Translations under genes and position numbers: made by a program
Shown: positions 7,113-14,213 of the stretch, in pieces
Numbering within the stretch: position 1 is the stretch's first letter
How the letters are laid out: each line of letters starts with the position of its first letter
NCBI GenBank assembly: GCA_964601765.1
Contig: CAZROR010000022.1
Location: 1-23,103 of the forward strand
Source: SZUA-181 sp964601765
GTDB lineage: Bacteria > Pseudomonadota > Zetaproteobacteria > Mariprofundales > Mariprofundaceae
Reading direction: 5' to 3'
DNA: 23,103 nucleotides
Notes under the pieces: model-generated
What the model was told of the DNA's origin: nothing
Database searches by the model: none
The model's input: only the letters and a program-made list of their open reading frames with translations

Positions 7113-7441
7113 TGGAAGACATTCAGAAAAAAATCGACCAGCTCGTACATGAGAATGAAGTCGTTCTGTTCATGAAGGGAACGCCGCAATTCCCACAGTG
7201 CGGCTTCTCCCAGCGTGTCGCGGATATTTTGAATGCCTGCGACGTGGATTATGTGGCTGTGAATGTACTGCTGGAGAACGCCATTCGCGAAGGCGTCAAA
7301 GCCTACGCCGACTGGCCTACGATTCCGCAGCTTTACGTTCGTGGTGAGTTTATCGGCGGTTGCGACATCGTTTCGGAGATGTATGCATCCGGGGAGCTGG
7401 CCGAGCTTCTTGGCAGCCCTGCAGCCAAAGGCGGAGCCTGA
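7112..7441 (+). CDS. grxD: Monothiol glutaredoxin, CGFS type (Grx4/GrxD)
   Basis: A 109-residue monothiol glutaredoxin that carries and transfers [2Fe-2S] clusters. The active site CGFS is at 30-33 inside GTPQFPQCGFSQ. TIPQLYV (about 70-76) supplies the cis-Pro glutathione-binding loop, and GGCDI (82-86) is the second glutathione contact typical of the Grx4 class. Length and motif spacing match E. coli GrxD closely. Its start overlaps the bolA-like stop by one base, so the two are probably made as partners. The C-terminal tail ends in Ala/Gly-rich sequence. The following 155 bases contain the rpoN promoter and no convincing terminator. Confidence 0.93.
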   Translation: MEDIQKKIDQLVHENEVVLFMKGTPQFPQCGFSQRVADILNACDVDYVAVNVLLENAIREGVKAYADWPTIPQLYVRGEFIGGCDIVSEMYASGELAELLGSPAAKGGA

Positions 7442-7497
7442 GCCGCCCCTTCTGCCCCTCCAGGCAGCAGCCTACAGGGATGAACAAAACCGCAGGC

Positions 7498-7526
7498 TTG
7501 TCGCAGGCGGTGGTCTGGGCTATAAA
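7498..7526 (+). promoter_or_regulatory. Putative sigma70 promoter of the rpoN operon
   Basis: TTGTCG (7498-7503) and TATAAA (7521-7526) are separated by exactly 17 bases, matching four and five of six positions of the sigma70 consensus. Transcription would begin near 7533, leaving a leader of about 64 bases before the rpoN ATG. It lies just downstream of grxD, so the rpoN block can be transcribed independently of bolA-grxD. Confidence 0.6.
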
Positions 7527-7558
7527 TCTGAAGCAATGTTGACTGTTTCAACAAGCTT

Positions 7559-7574
7559 GCGGCGTTCCCGCCGC
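7559..7574 (+). other. Leader hairpin upstream of rpoN
   Basis: GCGGCG-TTCC-CGCCGC forms a perfect six-pair GC stem with a four-base loop in the predicted rpoN leader, 22 bases before the ATG. There is no T-run after it, so it is not a standard terminator. It could stabilise the mRNA or affect access to the rpoN start, which lacks an obvious Shine-Dalgarno. Confidence 0.4.
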
Positions 7575-7596
7575 CCACGCCATCGCCAGACTACCG

Positions 7597-8964
7597 ATGC
7601 AGACTAGATTAACCACCAAACTGGGACAGCAGCTCGCCCTGACGCCTCAGCTGAACCTGAGCCTGAAGGTGCTGGCCATGAGCACGGCCGAGCTTGATGA
7701 GTACGTCAAGCAGTGCCTGGAAAGCAACCCCCTGATTGAGGCAGAGCAATTATCCGAGGACCAGGGGACTGACACGCCACGCATGGCCGACAGCACCGAC
7801 GCGTGGCGAGAATCCGGGGACAATCGCTGGGAACAGATGTACACCCCCGCCGCTGGCTACGATGAAGGCTTCCACGAGCAGCAAATCCGGCAGGAGAAAA
7901 GCCTGTACACGTCCCTGCACGAGCAGATTGACTGCCAGCCCATGCAGGATGCGCACCGCACCATCGCCCACGCCATCATTGATTCGCTCGAGGATGATGG
8001 CTATTTCCGCATGCCGCCGGAAGAGCTTGCCGAGTCACTGGCGACCACACCGGAAATGATCACACGGGTTCTGGAGGATATCGTCCAGCAGATGGAGCCC
8101 GCCGGTATCGGTGCAAGAGGCCTGACGGAATGCCTGTTGCTCCAGCTGGATCCCGACAGCCCGACAGATGCGCTTGTGCAACGCCTGCTGTTACGCTTTT
8201 CCAGCCACCTGCTGGAAAAAGACGTACGTCTTGCGACCATGGCAGGCTGCAGCGAACAGGCACTGGCCCAGGCCCGCGCCCGGATGCGCAGGCTGGACCC
8301 GTTTCCCGGGCATGGCATGCAGGGACACGAAAATATCTATGTGCGACCGGAAATCATTTTCCGGCGTACGGCCGACGCAGACTATGAGATTGAAATCCCT
8401 GCCTACAGCTGGCGTGGCATCCACATCAGCGATGCATGGAAGGGTCACCGCTGGCAGGGGAAGGAAATGGATTTCATGGCCGCGGCCAGCCGGGAGGCCA
8501 AGTGGCTGATGTATGCGCTCGATCAGCGCCAGGCGACACTGTTCAAGGTCGCCAAATGCCTGGCTAGGCGCCAGGCGGATTTTCTTGAACACGGCGTGCT
8601 GGGGCTGAAACCACTGACGCTGAAGGAGGTGGCCGATGAGGTAGGACTACATGAATCAACCATATCCCGCGTGACTCGTGGCAAGTATGCGGAAACCCCG
8701 CTGGGCCTGATCGAAATCAAGCGGTTCTTTTCCGCTGGCCTGCCCACCCGAAGTGGCCAGGCCATTTCCGTTCATCGTGTACAGCAACGCGTCAAGGCAC
8801 TGATTGAATCTGAGCCGGCGGGCAGGCCTATTTCCGACCAGGCCATCGCGGACCGTCTGCGCACCGAGGGCATTGAAATTGCGCGCCGTACAGCCGCAAA
8901 GTATCGTGAACAGCTCGGCATTCCACCCAGCAGCCAACGAAAGCGGTTGGCGATGGCACAATAA
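7597..8964 (+). CDS. rpoN: RNA polymerase sigma-54 factor RpoN
   Basis: Sigma54, which directs RNA polymerase to -24/-12 promoters that need AAA+ enhancer-binding proteins. Region I is visible at the N-terminus (GQQLALTPQLNLSLKVLAMS, about 9-28), region II is acidic (about 50-100), and the core-binding and DNA-binding parts follow. The helix-turn-helix VADEVGLHESTISRVTRGKY is near 345-365. The RpoN box near 429-438 reads ARRTAAKYRE, with Ala in place of the usual Val at the fifth position, and the tail continues GIPPSSQRKR. At 455 residues it is slightly shorter than E. coli RpoN (477), mostly in region II. The ATG lacks a strong ribosome site. It is the first gene of an eight-gene run. In E. 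coli lptAB precede rpoN; here grxD does. Confidence 0.96.
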   Translation: MQTRLTTKLGQQLALTPQLNLSLKVLAMSTAELDEYVKQCLESNPLIEAEQLSEDQGTDTPRMADSTDAWRESGDNRWEQMYTPAAGYDEGFHEQQIRQEKSLYTSLHEQIDCQPMQDAHRTIAHAIIDSLEDDGYFRMPPEELAESLATTPEMITRVLEDIVQQMEPAGIGARGLTECLLLQLDPDSPTDALVQRLLLRFSSHLLEKDVRLATMAGCSEQALAQARARMRRLDPFPGHGMQGHENIYVRPEIIFRRTADADYEIEIPAYSWRGIHISDAWKGHRWQGKEMDFMAAASREAKWLMYALDQRQATLFKVAKCLARRQADFLEHGVLGLKPLTLKEVADEVGLHESTISRVTRGKYAETPLGLIEIKRFFSAGLPTRSGQAISVHRVQQRVKALIESEPAGRPISDQAIADRLRTEGIEIARRTAAKYREQLGIPPSSQRKRLAMAQ

Positions 8965-8975
8965 AAGAGGAGCAT

Positions 8976-8980
8976 GGAGG
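8976..8980 (+). promoter_or_regulatory. Ribosome binding site fixing the hpf start
   Basis: GGAGG five bases before the ATG at 8986. The alternative ATG at 8974 overlaps this site and has its own purine tract only one base upstream, so it is unlikely to be used. Confidence 0.65.
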
Positions 8981-8985
8981 CAAGT

Positions 8986-9555
8986 ATGCAAGTTTCTATC
9001 ACCGGACGTCATGTAGATCTCACGGAACCACTGAAGAACTATGTCGGGGACAAGCTTTCACATCTGAAGCACTCCCTCGATCATATGGTCAATGCGCATG
9101 TCGTACTGTCCGTTGAAAAGTTTCGCCAGCGGGCCGAGATCACCATCCATGCGAACGGTATCAATATCCACGGCTGCCACGAAACCGACGACATGTATGC
9201 CTCGATCGATGGGGTTGTGGACAAAATAAATCGGCAGTTGAAGCGCTATCGCACCAAGCTGCGCCGGCACCAGTCCCAGCACGCCCAGCGGCAGGGCCGT
9301 GAAATCAAGGTATCGCACCGTGTCTTGCACACCGCCGATGAGCAGGAAGAGCTGCCCGAGGATCACATGCCGGAAATTCTCCATCAGGAATCCATTCAGG
9401 CCAAGCCCATGTCCCTGGATGAGGCTGTCATGCAGCTCGATCTCGCCTCTCACCAGCCGGTGCTCGTGTTCACCAACCAGGATACGGGAAACCTGAATGT
9501 GCTATACCGCCGGAACGACGGTAAGCTTGGCTGGATCGAGCCAGAGGCTGCATGA
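8986..9555 (+). CDS. hpf: Ribosome hibernation promoting factor, long form
   Basis: Binds the 30S decoding region and inactivates ribosomes during starvation. The N-terminal S30AE domain (about 1-100) begins MQVSITGRHVDLTEPLKNYV and includes GCHETDDMYASIDGVVDKI. A linker is followed by a C-terminal domain (about 135-185) with PMSLDEAVMQLDL, VFTNQDTGNLNVLYRR and GWIEP, the dimerisation module of long HPF. At 189 residues it is about twice the length of the E. coli protein encoded at the same operon position. Long HPF pairs 70S ribosomes into 100S particles without RMF. The start is set by GGAGG at 8976-8980, giving a 21-base gap from rpoN. Its stop overlaps the ptsN start by 4 bases (ATGA). 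Confidence 0.93.
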   Translation: MQVSITGRHVDLTEPLKNYVGDKLSHLKHSLDHMVNAHVVLSVEKFRQRAEITIHANGINIHGCHETDDMYASIDGVVDKINRQLKRYRTKLRRHQSQHAQRQGREIKVSHRVLHTADEQEELPEDHMPEILHQESIQAKPMSLDEAVMQLDLASHQPVLVFTNQDTGNLNVLYRRNDGKLGWIEPEAA

Positions 9556-10007
9556 GCACGCCCCAAACCCTTGTCCCGCCCGAGCGGCTGTTGCTGGACT
9601 CCACGGCCAGCAACAAGCGGCGGCTGCTGGCAGAGGTCGTCAACCTGATCCCGAATATCGATGCCGATCAGGCGCTTGAAATTATCCTCGCACGCGAACG
9701 ACTGGGCAGCACGGGCATCGGTCATGGCGTTGCCATACCACACGGCCGGCTGGCAGAGCTGAACGCCCCCATTATTGCCGTGGTGCGGCACATACAAGGT
9801 GTGGATTTCAATGCAATTGATGGCCAGCCTGTACATATCGTAGTGCTGCTGCTGGCGCCTGCCGATGAGGATCAGGCACACCTGGAGCTACTCGCACACC
9901 TTGCGCGCATTCTGAAAAATGAGAAGGTGCGGCAGGCCATCATGGCGGCTGAATCTGCCGAGGCTGTCGCAGCGCTGTTCCCGCCGCCACCCAAGCAGGC
10001 AGCATGA
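9552..10007 (+). CDS. ptsN: PTS IIA-like nitrogen regulatory protein PtsN (EIIA-Ntr)
   Basis: Cytosolic phosphocarrier of the nitrogen-related PTS; it receives phosphate from an HPr-type protein and, in relatives, controls potassium transport, sigma54-linked genes and stress responses. The phospho-acceptor is His64 in GIGHGVAIPHGR (55-66), with the second conserved His at 58. HIVVLLLAPADEDQAHLELL (about 95-114) is the standard EIIA-2 helix/strand region. Length 151 is close to E. coli PtsN (163). Its ATG overlaps the hpf stop, and its stop overlaps the hprK start (both ATGA), so it is embedded in a coupled run. No dedicated NPr/EI-Ntr is in view; the HPr and EI encoded downstream are the likely donors. 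Confidence 0.94.
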   Translation: MSTPQTLVPPERLLLDSTASNKRRLLAEVVNLIPNIDADQALEIILARERLGSTGIGHGVAIPHGRLAELNAPIIAVVRHIQGVDFNAIDGQPVHIVVLLLAPADEDQAHLELLAHLARILKNEKVRQAIMAAESAEAVAALFPPPPKQAA

Positions 10008-10954
10008 AGGAGGAAGCCCCCCGCATCAGCATCCGGGAGCTGCTCGCCGAGCAGGGAAGTGCCATGCAGCTTTCTCTCCTCGCCGGTGAGGCAGGGCTGG
10101 ATCGCTTTCTGGACCGGCCACGGGTACAAAAGCCCTCCTTTGCCCTGGCCGGCTATGCTCATGGCCTGAATCCACACCTGCTGCAGGTTGTCGGCAAAAC
10201 GGGCCTGGATTACCTGGGCACACAGCCACCGGAAAAGCAGAAGAAATACGTTGATGCGATTTTCGATCTTGGCCTGGCCGCCCTGGTTATCACGCTCGGC
10301 AGACAACCCCCGCAGATATTCATTGATGCCGCAGAGCACACTGGCACGCCATTGCTGACAACACAGATGGAAACCTCCAGTTTTATTACGGACATGACCA
10401 TGTTCCTGATGCACAGGCTGGCACCACGTGCCTACCAACATGGTGTCTACATGGATATCTTCGGCCTGGGCGTACTGATCACTGGCGCCAGCGGCATTGG
10501 CAAGAGTGAGATTGCACTGGAGCTCATTACGAGAGGGCACCGTCTGATCGCGGACGACATGGTCGAGCTGGTGCGCGAGGGACCCGACGTACTCGTAGGC
10601 AAAAGTCCGACGGCACTGCGTTACCACATGGAAGTTCGTGGCCTCGGCATCCTGAACATTCGCGACCTGTTTGGTGCCGCCTCGCTAACTGATACCAAGC
10701 GCGTCGGGCTGGTCGTCGAGGCCCTGCCGTGGGATCAGATATCGGGTGAGGACAGGCTGCTGATGACAGAGCGTGAAACCATGCTGCATGGCGTGCGCCT
10801 GGCCAAGGTGCTGATTCCCATCCGCCCGGGCCGTTCGCTGGCCGTGCTCGTGGAGGTAGCAGCCCGCAACCACCTGCTCATCATGCGGGGCGTGGACAGT
10901 GGCAAGGCTTTTATGCAATCGCTCGAAGACCGGATACAGAAAGGCCAGAAGTGA
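10004..10954 (+). CDS. hprK: HPr kinase/phosphorylase
   Basis: Bifunctional enzyme that phosphorylates and dephosphorylates HPr on Ser46. The N-terminal domain (about 1-130) includes VVGKTGLDYL. The catalytic domain has His146 in HGVYMDIFGLGVLI, the Walker A GASGIGKS (161-168), HRLIADD (179-185) and the HprK signature MEVRGLGILNIRDLFG (209-224). At 316 residues it has normal length and all named catalytic motifs are intact. The HPr gene downstream retains Ser46 in a suitable context, so kinase and substrate are encoded together. It overlaps ptsN (ATGA) and rapZ (GTGA) by 4 bases each. HprK is absent from E. coli and other enterics, a useful taxonomic hint. In permease-less proteobacteria it is thought to control the phosphorelay rather than sugar uptake. 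Confidence 0.96.
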   Translation: MKEEAPRISIRELLAEQGSAMQLSLLAGEAGLDRFLDRPRVQKPSFALAGYAHGLNPHLLQVVGKTGLDYLGTQPPEKQKKYVDAIFDLGLAALVITLGRQPPQIFIDAAEHTGTPLLTTQMETSSFITDMTMFLMHRLAPRAYQHGVYMDIFGLGVLITGASGIGKSEIALELITRGHRLIADDMVELVREGPDVLVGKSPTALRYHMEVRGLGILNIRDLFGAASLTDTKRVGLVVEALPWDQISGEDRLLMTERETMLHGVRLAKVLIPIRPGRSLAVLVEVAARNHLLIMRGVDSGKAFMQSLEDRIQKGQK

Positions 10955-11820
10955 GCCCTGCCACCAGGCCGCTGATTATCATTACCGGCCTTTCGGGGGC
11001 GGGTAAAAGCACGGCACTGCACGCCCTGGAGGACCTGGGCTGCTTCTGCACGGACAACCTCCCCCTGGATATGCTGCCCGCCTGGGCCAGGCTGATTACA
11101 GATCATGACCGCCCGGCAGCCATGTGCGTGGATATCCGCAGCAGCCCGGATCCTGCGCAACTGTACGAGGCTATCCAGTCCCTGCTTCAGGCGCATGAAA
11201 ACTGGCGGCTGCTGTACATTGATGCCAGCCAGGAGGCCCTGCTGCGGCGCTTTTCCACGCTGCGCCGGCGACACCCTTTTTCTCCAAAGAGTGAGCTTAT
11301 TCCGGCCATCCGGGCCGAACGTGAGGCCATGCGTCCCCTGCGTGAGCTTGCCGACCTGGTGCTGGACAGCTCCAGTCTGACCCCTTATGAGCTGGCTGCC
11401 ATGGTGGAATCCTACTGGCGGCAACTCGAAAGCGCCCCCAGACAAGAAATCACGATGTCACTCGTTTCATTCAGCTATCAGGGAGGACTGCCTCTGGATG
11501 CGGATATGGTTGTAGACATGCGCTTTCTCCCAAATCCACACTACGAGCCGGGTCTGGCAGGGCTGACGGGCAGAGACGAACCCGTGCGGGAGTTTCTCGA
11601 ACGCCACCAGGAGGTCAATCAGGCCGCCAGGCACCTGTGTGATTGGCTCGGTTTCATCTGGCCAATGCTGAAAAATGAGCGCAAGCAGTATTTTACACTG
11701 GCTATCGGCTGCAGCGGTGGCCGGCACCGCTCCGTGTACATGGTTGAGCGCCTGGCGGACTGGATGCAGCAGGAACATATGGCGGTGCCGTTGGTCCGCC
11801 ACCGGGAGTTGACCTCATGA
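10951..11820 (+). CDS. rapZ: RapZ (YvcJ/YhbJ) nucleotide-binding protein
   Basis: P-loop protein; the E. coli member is an adaptor delivering small RNA GlmZ to RNase E and so tunes glucosamine-6-phosphate synthase. Walker A GLSGAGKS is at 13-20, followed by GCFCTDNLPLDML (30-42). The C-terminal domain has SFSYQGGLPLDADMVVDMRF and IGCSGGRHRSVYMVERLADW. The extreme C-terminus ends RHRELTS and lacks the Lys/Arg cluster (EKRK-type) found in E. coli RapZ, where basic residues near the end are implicated in GlmZ binding. Small-RNA binding may therefore differ or be absent. Start is GTG overlapping the hprK stop; the stop overlaps the EIIA gene (ATGA). Length 289 is normal. Confidence 0.94.
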   Translation: MSPATRPLIIITGLSGAGKSTALHALEDLGCFCTDNLPLDMLPAWARLITDHDRPAAMCVDIRSSPDPAQLYEAIQSLLQAHENWRLLYIDASQEALLRRFSTLRRRHPFSPKSELIPAIRAEREAMRPLRELADLVLDSSSLTPYELAAMVESYWRQLESAPRQEITMSLVSFSYQGGLPLDADMVVDMRFLPNPHYEPGLAGLTGRDEPVREFLERHQEVNQAARHLCDWLGFIWPMLKNERKQYFTLAIGCSGGRHRSVYMVERLADWMQQEHMAVPLVRHRELTS

Positions 11821-12233
11821 TCGGCATGATTCTCATCGCACACGAACAGATCGCCGGCGAAATGCTGCAAGCGGTCGAACACGTTGTCGGGCCACAGCCC
11901 CTGACCGAAACCCTGAGCATTGCCCCGGATGTGGATGTGGATGCCTGCAAGGAACAGCTCAAGCGCCTCATCACACGCTGTGATGCCGGTGACGGGGTAC
12001 TGCTCCTTGCTGATATGTTCGGAGGTACGCCCTGCAATCTTGCCCTGTCCTGTATGCAGGAAGGGCGGGTGGAGGTGTTGTCCGGCTTCAACCTGCCCAT
12101 GCTGATCAAAGCGGCCACATTGCGTGACGGGCTGACGGATGTACGGGCACTGGCAAAGCAATCCCAGGAGGCGGGACGCCATCACATGCACCTGGCCTCC
12201 GAGCTTCTGAGCGGCAAGGCACGTCATGCCTGA
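11817..12233 (+). CDS. PTS mannose-family EIIA component
   Basis: Soluble EIIA of the mannose/fructose/sorbose family (138 residues). The phospho-acceptor is His9 in MILIAHEQIAGEML, and LADMFGGTPCNLAL (about 64-77) is the family signature. No EIIB, EIIC or EIID is present, so it is a stand-alone regulatory EIIA as found beside HPr and EI in many alpha-, beta- and some gammaproteobacteria. Its phosphorylation should report the PEP/pyruvate state through the HPr and EI encoded next. The 5' end overlaps rapZ by 4 bases; the 3' end overlaps the HPr gene by 8 bases (ATGCCTGA). Confidence 0.92.
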   Translation: MIGMILIAHEQIAGEMLQAVEHVVGPQPLTETLSIAPDVDVDACKEQLKRLITRCDAGDGVLLLADMFGGTPCNLALSCMQEGRVEVLSGFNLPMLIKAATLRDGLTDVRALAKQSQEAGRHHMHLASELLSGKARHA

Positions 12234-12495
12234 GCGTCGTGTAATTATCCGCAACAAGCTTGGCCTGCACGCCCGTGCATCCGCCCGCTTTGCCACAACA
12301 GCCAGTGCCTTCGCAAGTGATATCATGCTCGTGAAGGATGGCGTCGAGATCAACGGCAAGAGCATCATGGGCATCATGATGCTCGCCGCCGGCAGGGGCA
12401 GTGAAATCATCATCCGGGCCGAGGGCGACGATGCGGATGCCGCCCTGGATCAGCTTGAGTCCCTGGTCAACAACTGCTTCGGAGAAGAACAATAG
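12226..12495 (+). CDS. ptsH: Phosphocarrier protein HPr
   Basis: Small phosphocarrier (89 residues). The EI-dependent phosphorylation site is His15 in KLGLHARASARF, with the supporting Arg17. The HprK target is Ser46 in NGKSIMGIMMLAAGRGSE. Both sites are intact, so it can be phosphorylated on either residue. It could equally be named NPr by function, because no sugar-transporting EII is encoded here and PtsN is a plausible acceptor. It overlaps the EIIA gene by 8 bases and is followed after 8 bases by the EI gene. Confidence 0.95.
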   Translation: MPERRVIIRNKLGLHARASARFATTASAFASDIMLVKDGVEINGKSIMGIMMLAAGRGSEIIIRAEGDDADAALDQLESLVNNCFGEEQ

Positions 12496-12503
12496 AGCGC
12501 TCG

Positions 12504-14138
12504 GTGAGACAATGCGGCACAGCCGCTGCGGCCAGTCCTGGTGTGGCCATCGGGCGGGTGCAGAAGGTTGCGGTCGGGCGCATGGCTGTGCCGGAGTTCC
12601 ATATCCCTGCCAGTCAGGTGCCAGATGAAGTGGAACGCCTGCGTCATGCCATCCAGGCATCCATCGCACAGCTGGAACAGCAGCAGACCAACCTGGCGGG
12701 TGTACACAGTAAGGATCCCATGCATATCCTGGATGCACACCGGATGCTGCTTAAGGATCCTGAACTCACGGATGGCGCCATCCGTACCATCAAGCAAGAA
12801 CGCATCAATGCCGAATGGGCACTGGCCCGCCAGATAGATGAAATCAGCTCCATTTTTGACGCTATCGAGGATGAATACCTGCGCAGCAAAAAAAATGATG
12901 TAGAGCAGATAGGCCGACGCATCCTTGACAACCTTGCGGGCAGTCGCCACATGGACTTCGATCCATGCGACCAGGACATGATTCTGGTCGGAGAAAGCTT
13001 CAGCCCGGGAGATGCCGTACACATATGGCATCAGGGCCTGGCTGGCTTCATTGCCGAAAAAGGGGGGGTCAACAGCCACACAATTATCGTGGCACGAAGC
13101 ATCGGCCTGCCGGCACTGGTTGGTGCCGGAGATATTCGTCGGGCCGTCAGGGATGGCGACACCATTGTCATTGATGGCAGGCAGGGTGAATGGATCGTCA
13201 ATCCGGGTGAAGATGAACTGACACTTTACCGCGACATCGCCCGGGAGATGCGCGCCCGCAGGGTGGCATTGATGTCCCTGGCAGGCAGACCCTCCGTCGA
13301 CAAGGCCGGCCGGGCGCTTCCCATCATGGCCAACATGGAGTTCATCGAAGAGCTACCGCTGGCCATGCAGATCGGGGTGGACGGCATCGGGCTCTACCGA
13401 ACCGAGTTTCTGTTCATGAACCATACCTCACCTCCCGATGAGGAAGAACAGTACGCCCACTATCGCCAGGTTGTCCGCGGTATGCGTGGCCGGCCGGTAA
13501 CCTTTCGTATTCTGGATATCGGTGGAGACAAACCAGCATTATTCCAGCGCCTTTCCGGTCATGCCTGGATGGGCGATAACCCGGCCATGGGCCTGCGTGG
13601 CATCCGCCTGCTACTGCAATGCCCGGATATTCTGCGTGCCCAGCTTCGTGCACTCGTACGCACAGCGGCAGAGGGCCCCGTCAGTATTCTCATCCCGATG
13701 GTTGTCAGCGTGGACGAGGTGACACGTACGCGTGACATACTAGACGAGTGCAGAAAGGCACTCGACTGCATGGATCACATTCCACTTGGTGTCATGATCG
13801 AGGTACCGGCGGCAGCACTGATCGCCGATGAGCTGGCACGTGTCAGTGACTTTTTCTCCATTGGTACGAACGACCTGATTCAATACACGCTGGCAGCGGA
13901 TCGTGGTGACGAGGACGTGGCCAACATCTACAGCCCGCAGCATGGCGCCATCCGCATTCTTCTTGAGAAGACCGTGCGTGCGGCAAAGACAGCCGGTATC
14001 CCCGTAGCCATGTGTGGCGAACTGGCGGCGGACCTTGCCTGGACCAGGGACCTTATCGATATGGGCTTCGACAGTCTTTCCATGAGTCTGAGCAGTATTC
14101 AGCCCGTGCGTGAGCAGCTTGCGAAAAATGGCGGCTGA
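12504..14138 (+). CDS. ptsI: PTS enzyme I (phosphoenolpyruvate-protein phosphotransferase)
   Basis: Transfers phosphate from PEP to HPr. The N-terminal part has AAAASPGVAIGRV (7-19), the HPr-binding helical region, and the phospho-His192 in GGVNSHTIIVARSIGLPALVG. The PEP-binding TIM barrel shows DGIGLYRTEFLFMN, LDIGGDKPALF, NPAMGLRGIRLLL, SIGTNDLIQYTLAADRG and the catalytic Cys504 in AMCGELAAD. At 544 residues it has standard sugar-type EI length, with no GAF domain as in PtsP (EI-Ntr). The start is GTG with only a weak GAG ribosome site, eight bases after HPr. No better in-frame ATG exists before the first conserved motif. It is the last gene of the coupled rpoN block; a 75-base gap to bioB follows, with no clear terminator. 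Confidence 0.95.
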   Translation: MRQCGTAAAASPGVAIGRVQKVAVGRMAVPEFHIPASQVPDEVERLRHAIQASIAQLEQQQTNLAGVHSKDPMHILDAHRMLLKDPELTDGAIRTIKQERINAEWALARQIDEISSIFDAIEDEYLRSKKNDVEQIGRRILDNLAGSRHMDFDPCDQDMILVGESFSPGDAVHIWHQGLAGFIAEKGGVNSHTIIVARSIGLPALVGAGDIRRAVRDGDTIVIDGRQGEWIVNPGEDELTLYRDIAREMRARRVALMSLAGRPSVDKAGRALPIMANMEFIEELPLAMQIGVDGIGLYRTEFLFMNHTSPPDEEEQYAHYRQVVRGMRGRPVTFRILDIGGDKPALFQRLSGHAWMGDNPAMGLRGIRLLLQCPDILRAQLRALVRTAAEGPVSILIPMVVSVDEVTRTRDILDECRKALDCMDHIPLGVMIEVPAAALIADELARVSDFFSIGTNDLIQYTLAADRGDEDVANIYSPQHGAIRILLEKTVRAAKTAGIPVAMCGELAADLAWTRDLIDMGFDSLSMSLSSIQPVREQLAKNGG

Positions 14139-14201
14139 TTGACCCCTTTTTGCCCCAAGCCTACCAACAGTCTACCATTCACATCATTCAGGTTGACCGT
14201 C

Positions 14202-14208
14202 AAAGGAG
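14202..14208 (+). promoter_or_regulatory. Ribosome binding site fixing the bioB start
   Basis: AAAGGAG, five bases before the ATG at 14214. The frame is open upstream to a TTG at 14139 adjoining the ptsI stop, but that extension has no ribosome site. A short inverted repeat TTGAC-C-GTCAA (14193-14203) overlaps the site and might mask it. Confidence 0.7.
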
Positions 14209-14213
14209 CCCGC

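Noticed and set aside
14139..14213. BirA operator upstream of bioB
   Set aside because: GGTTGAC resembles a half-site, but no matching second half is found at the expected distance.
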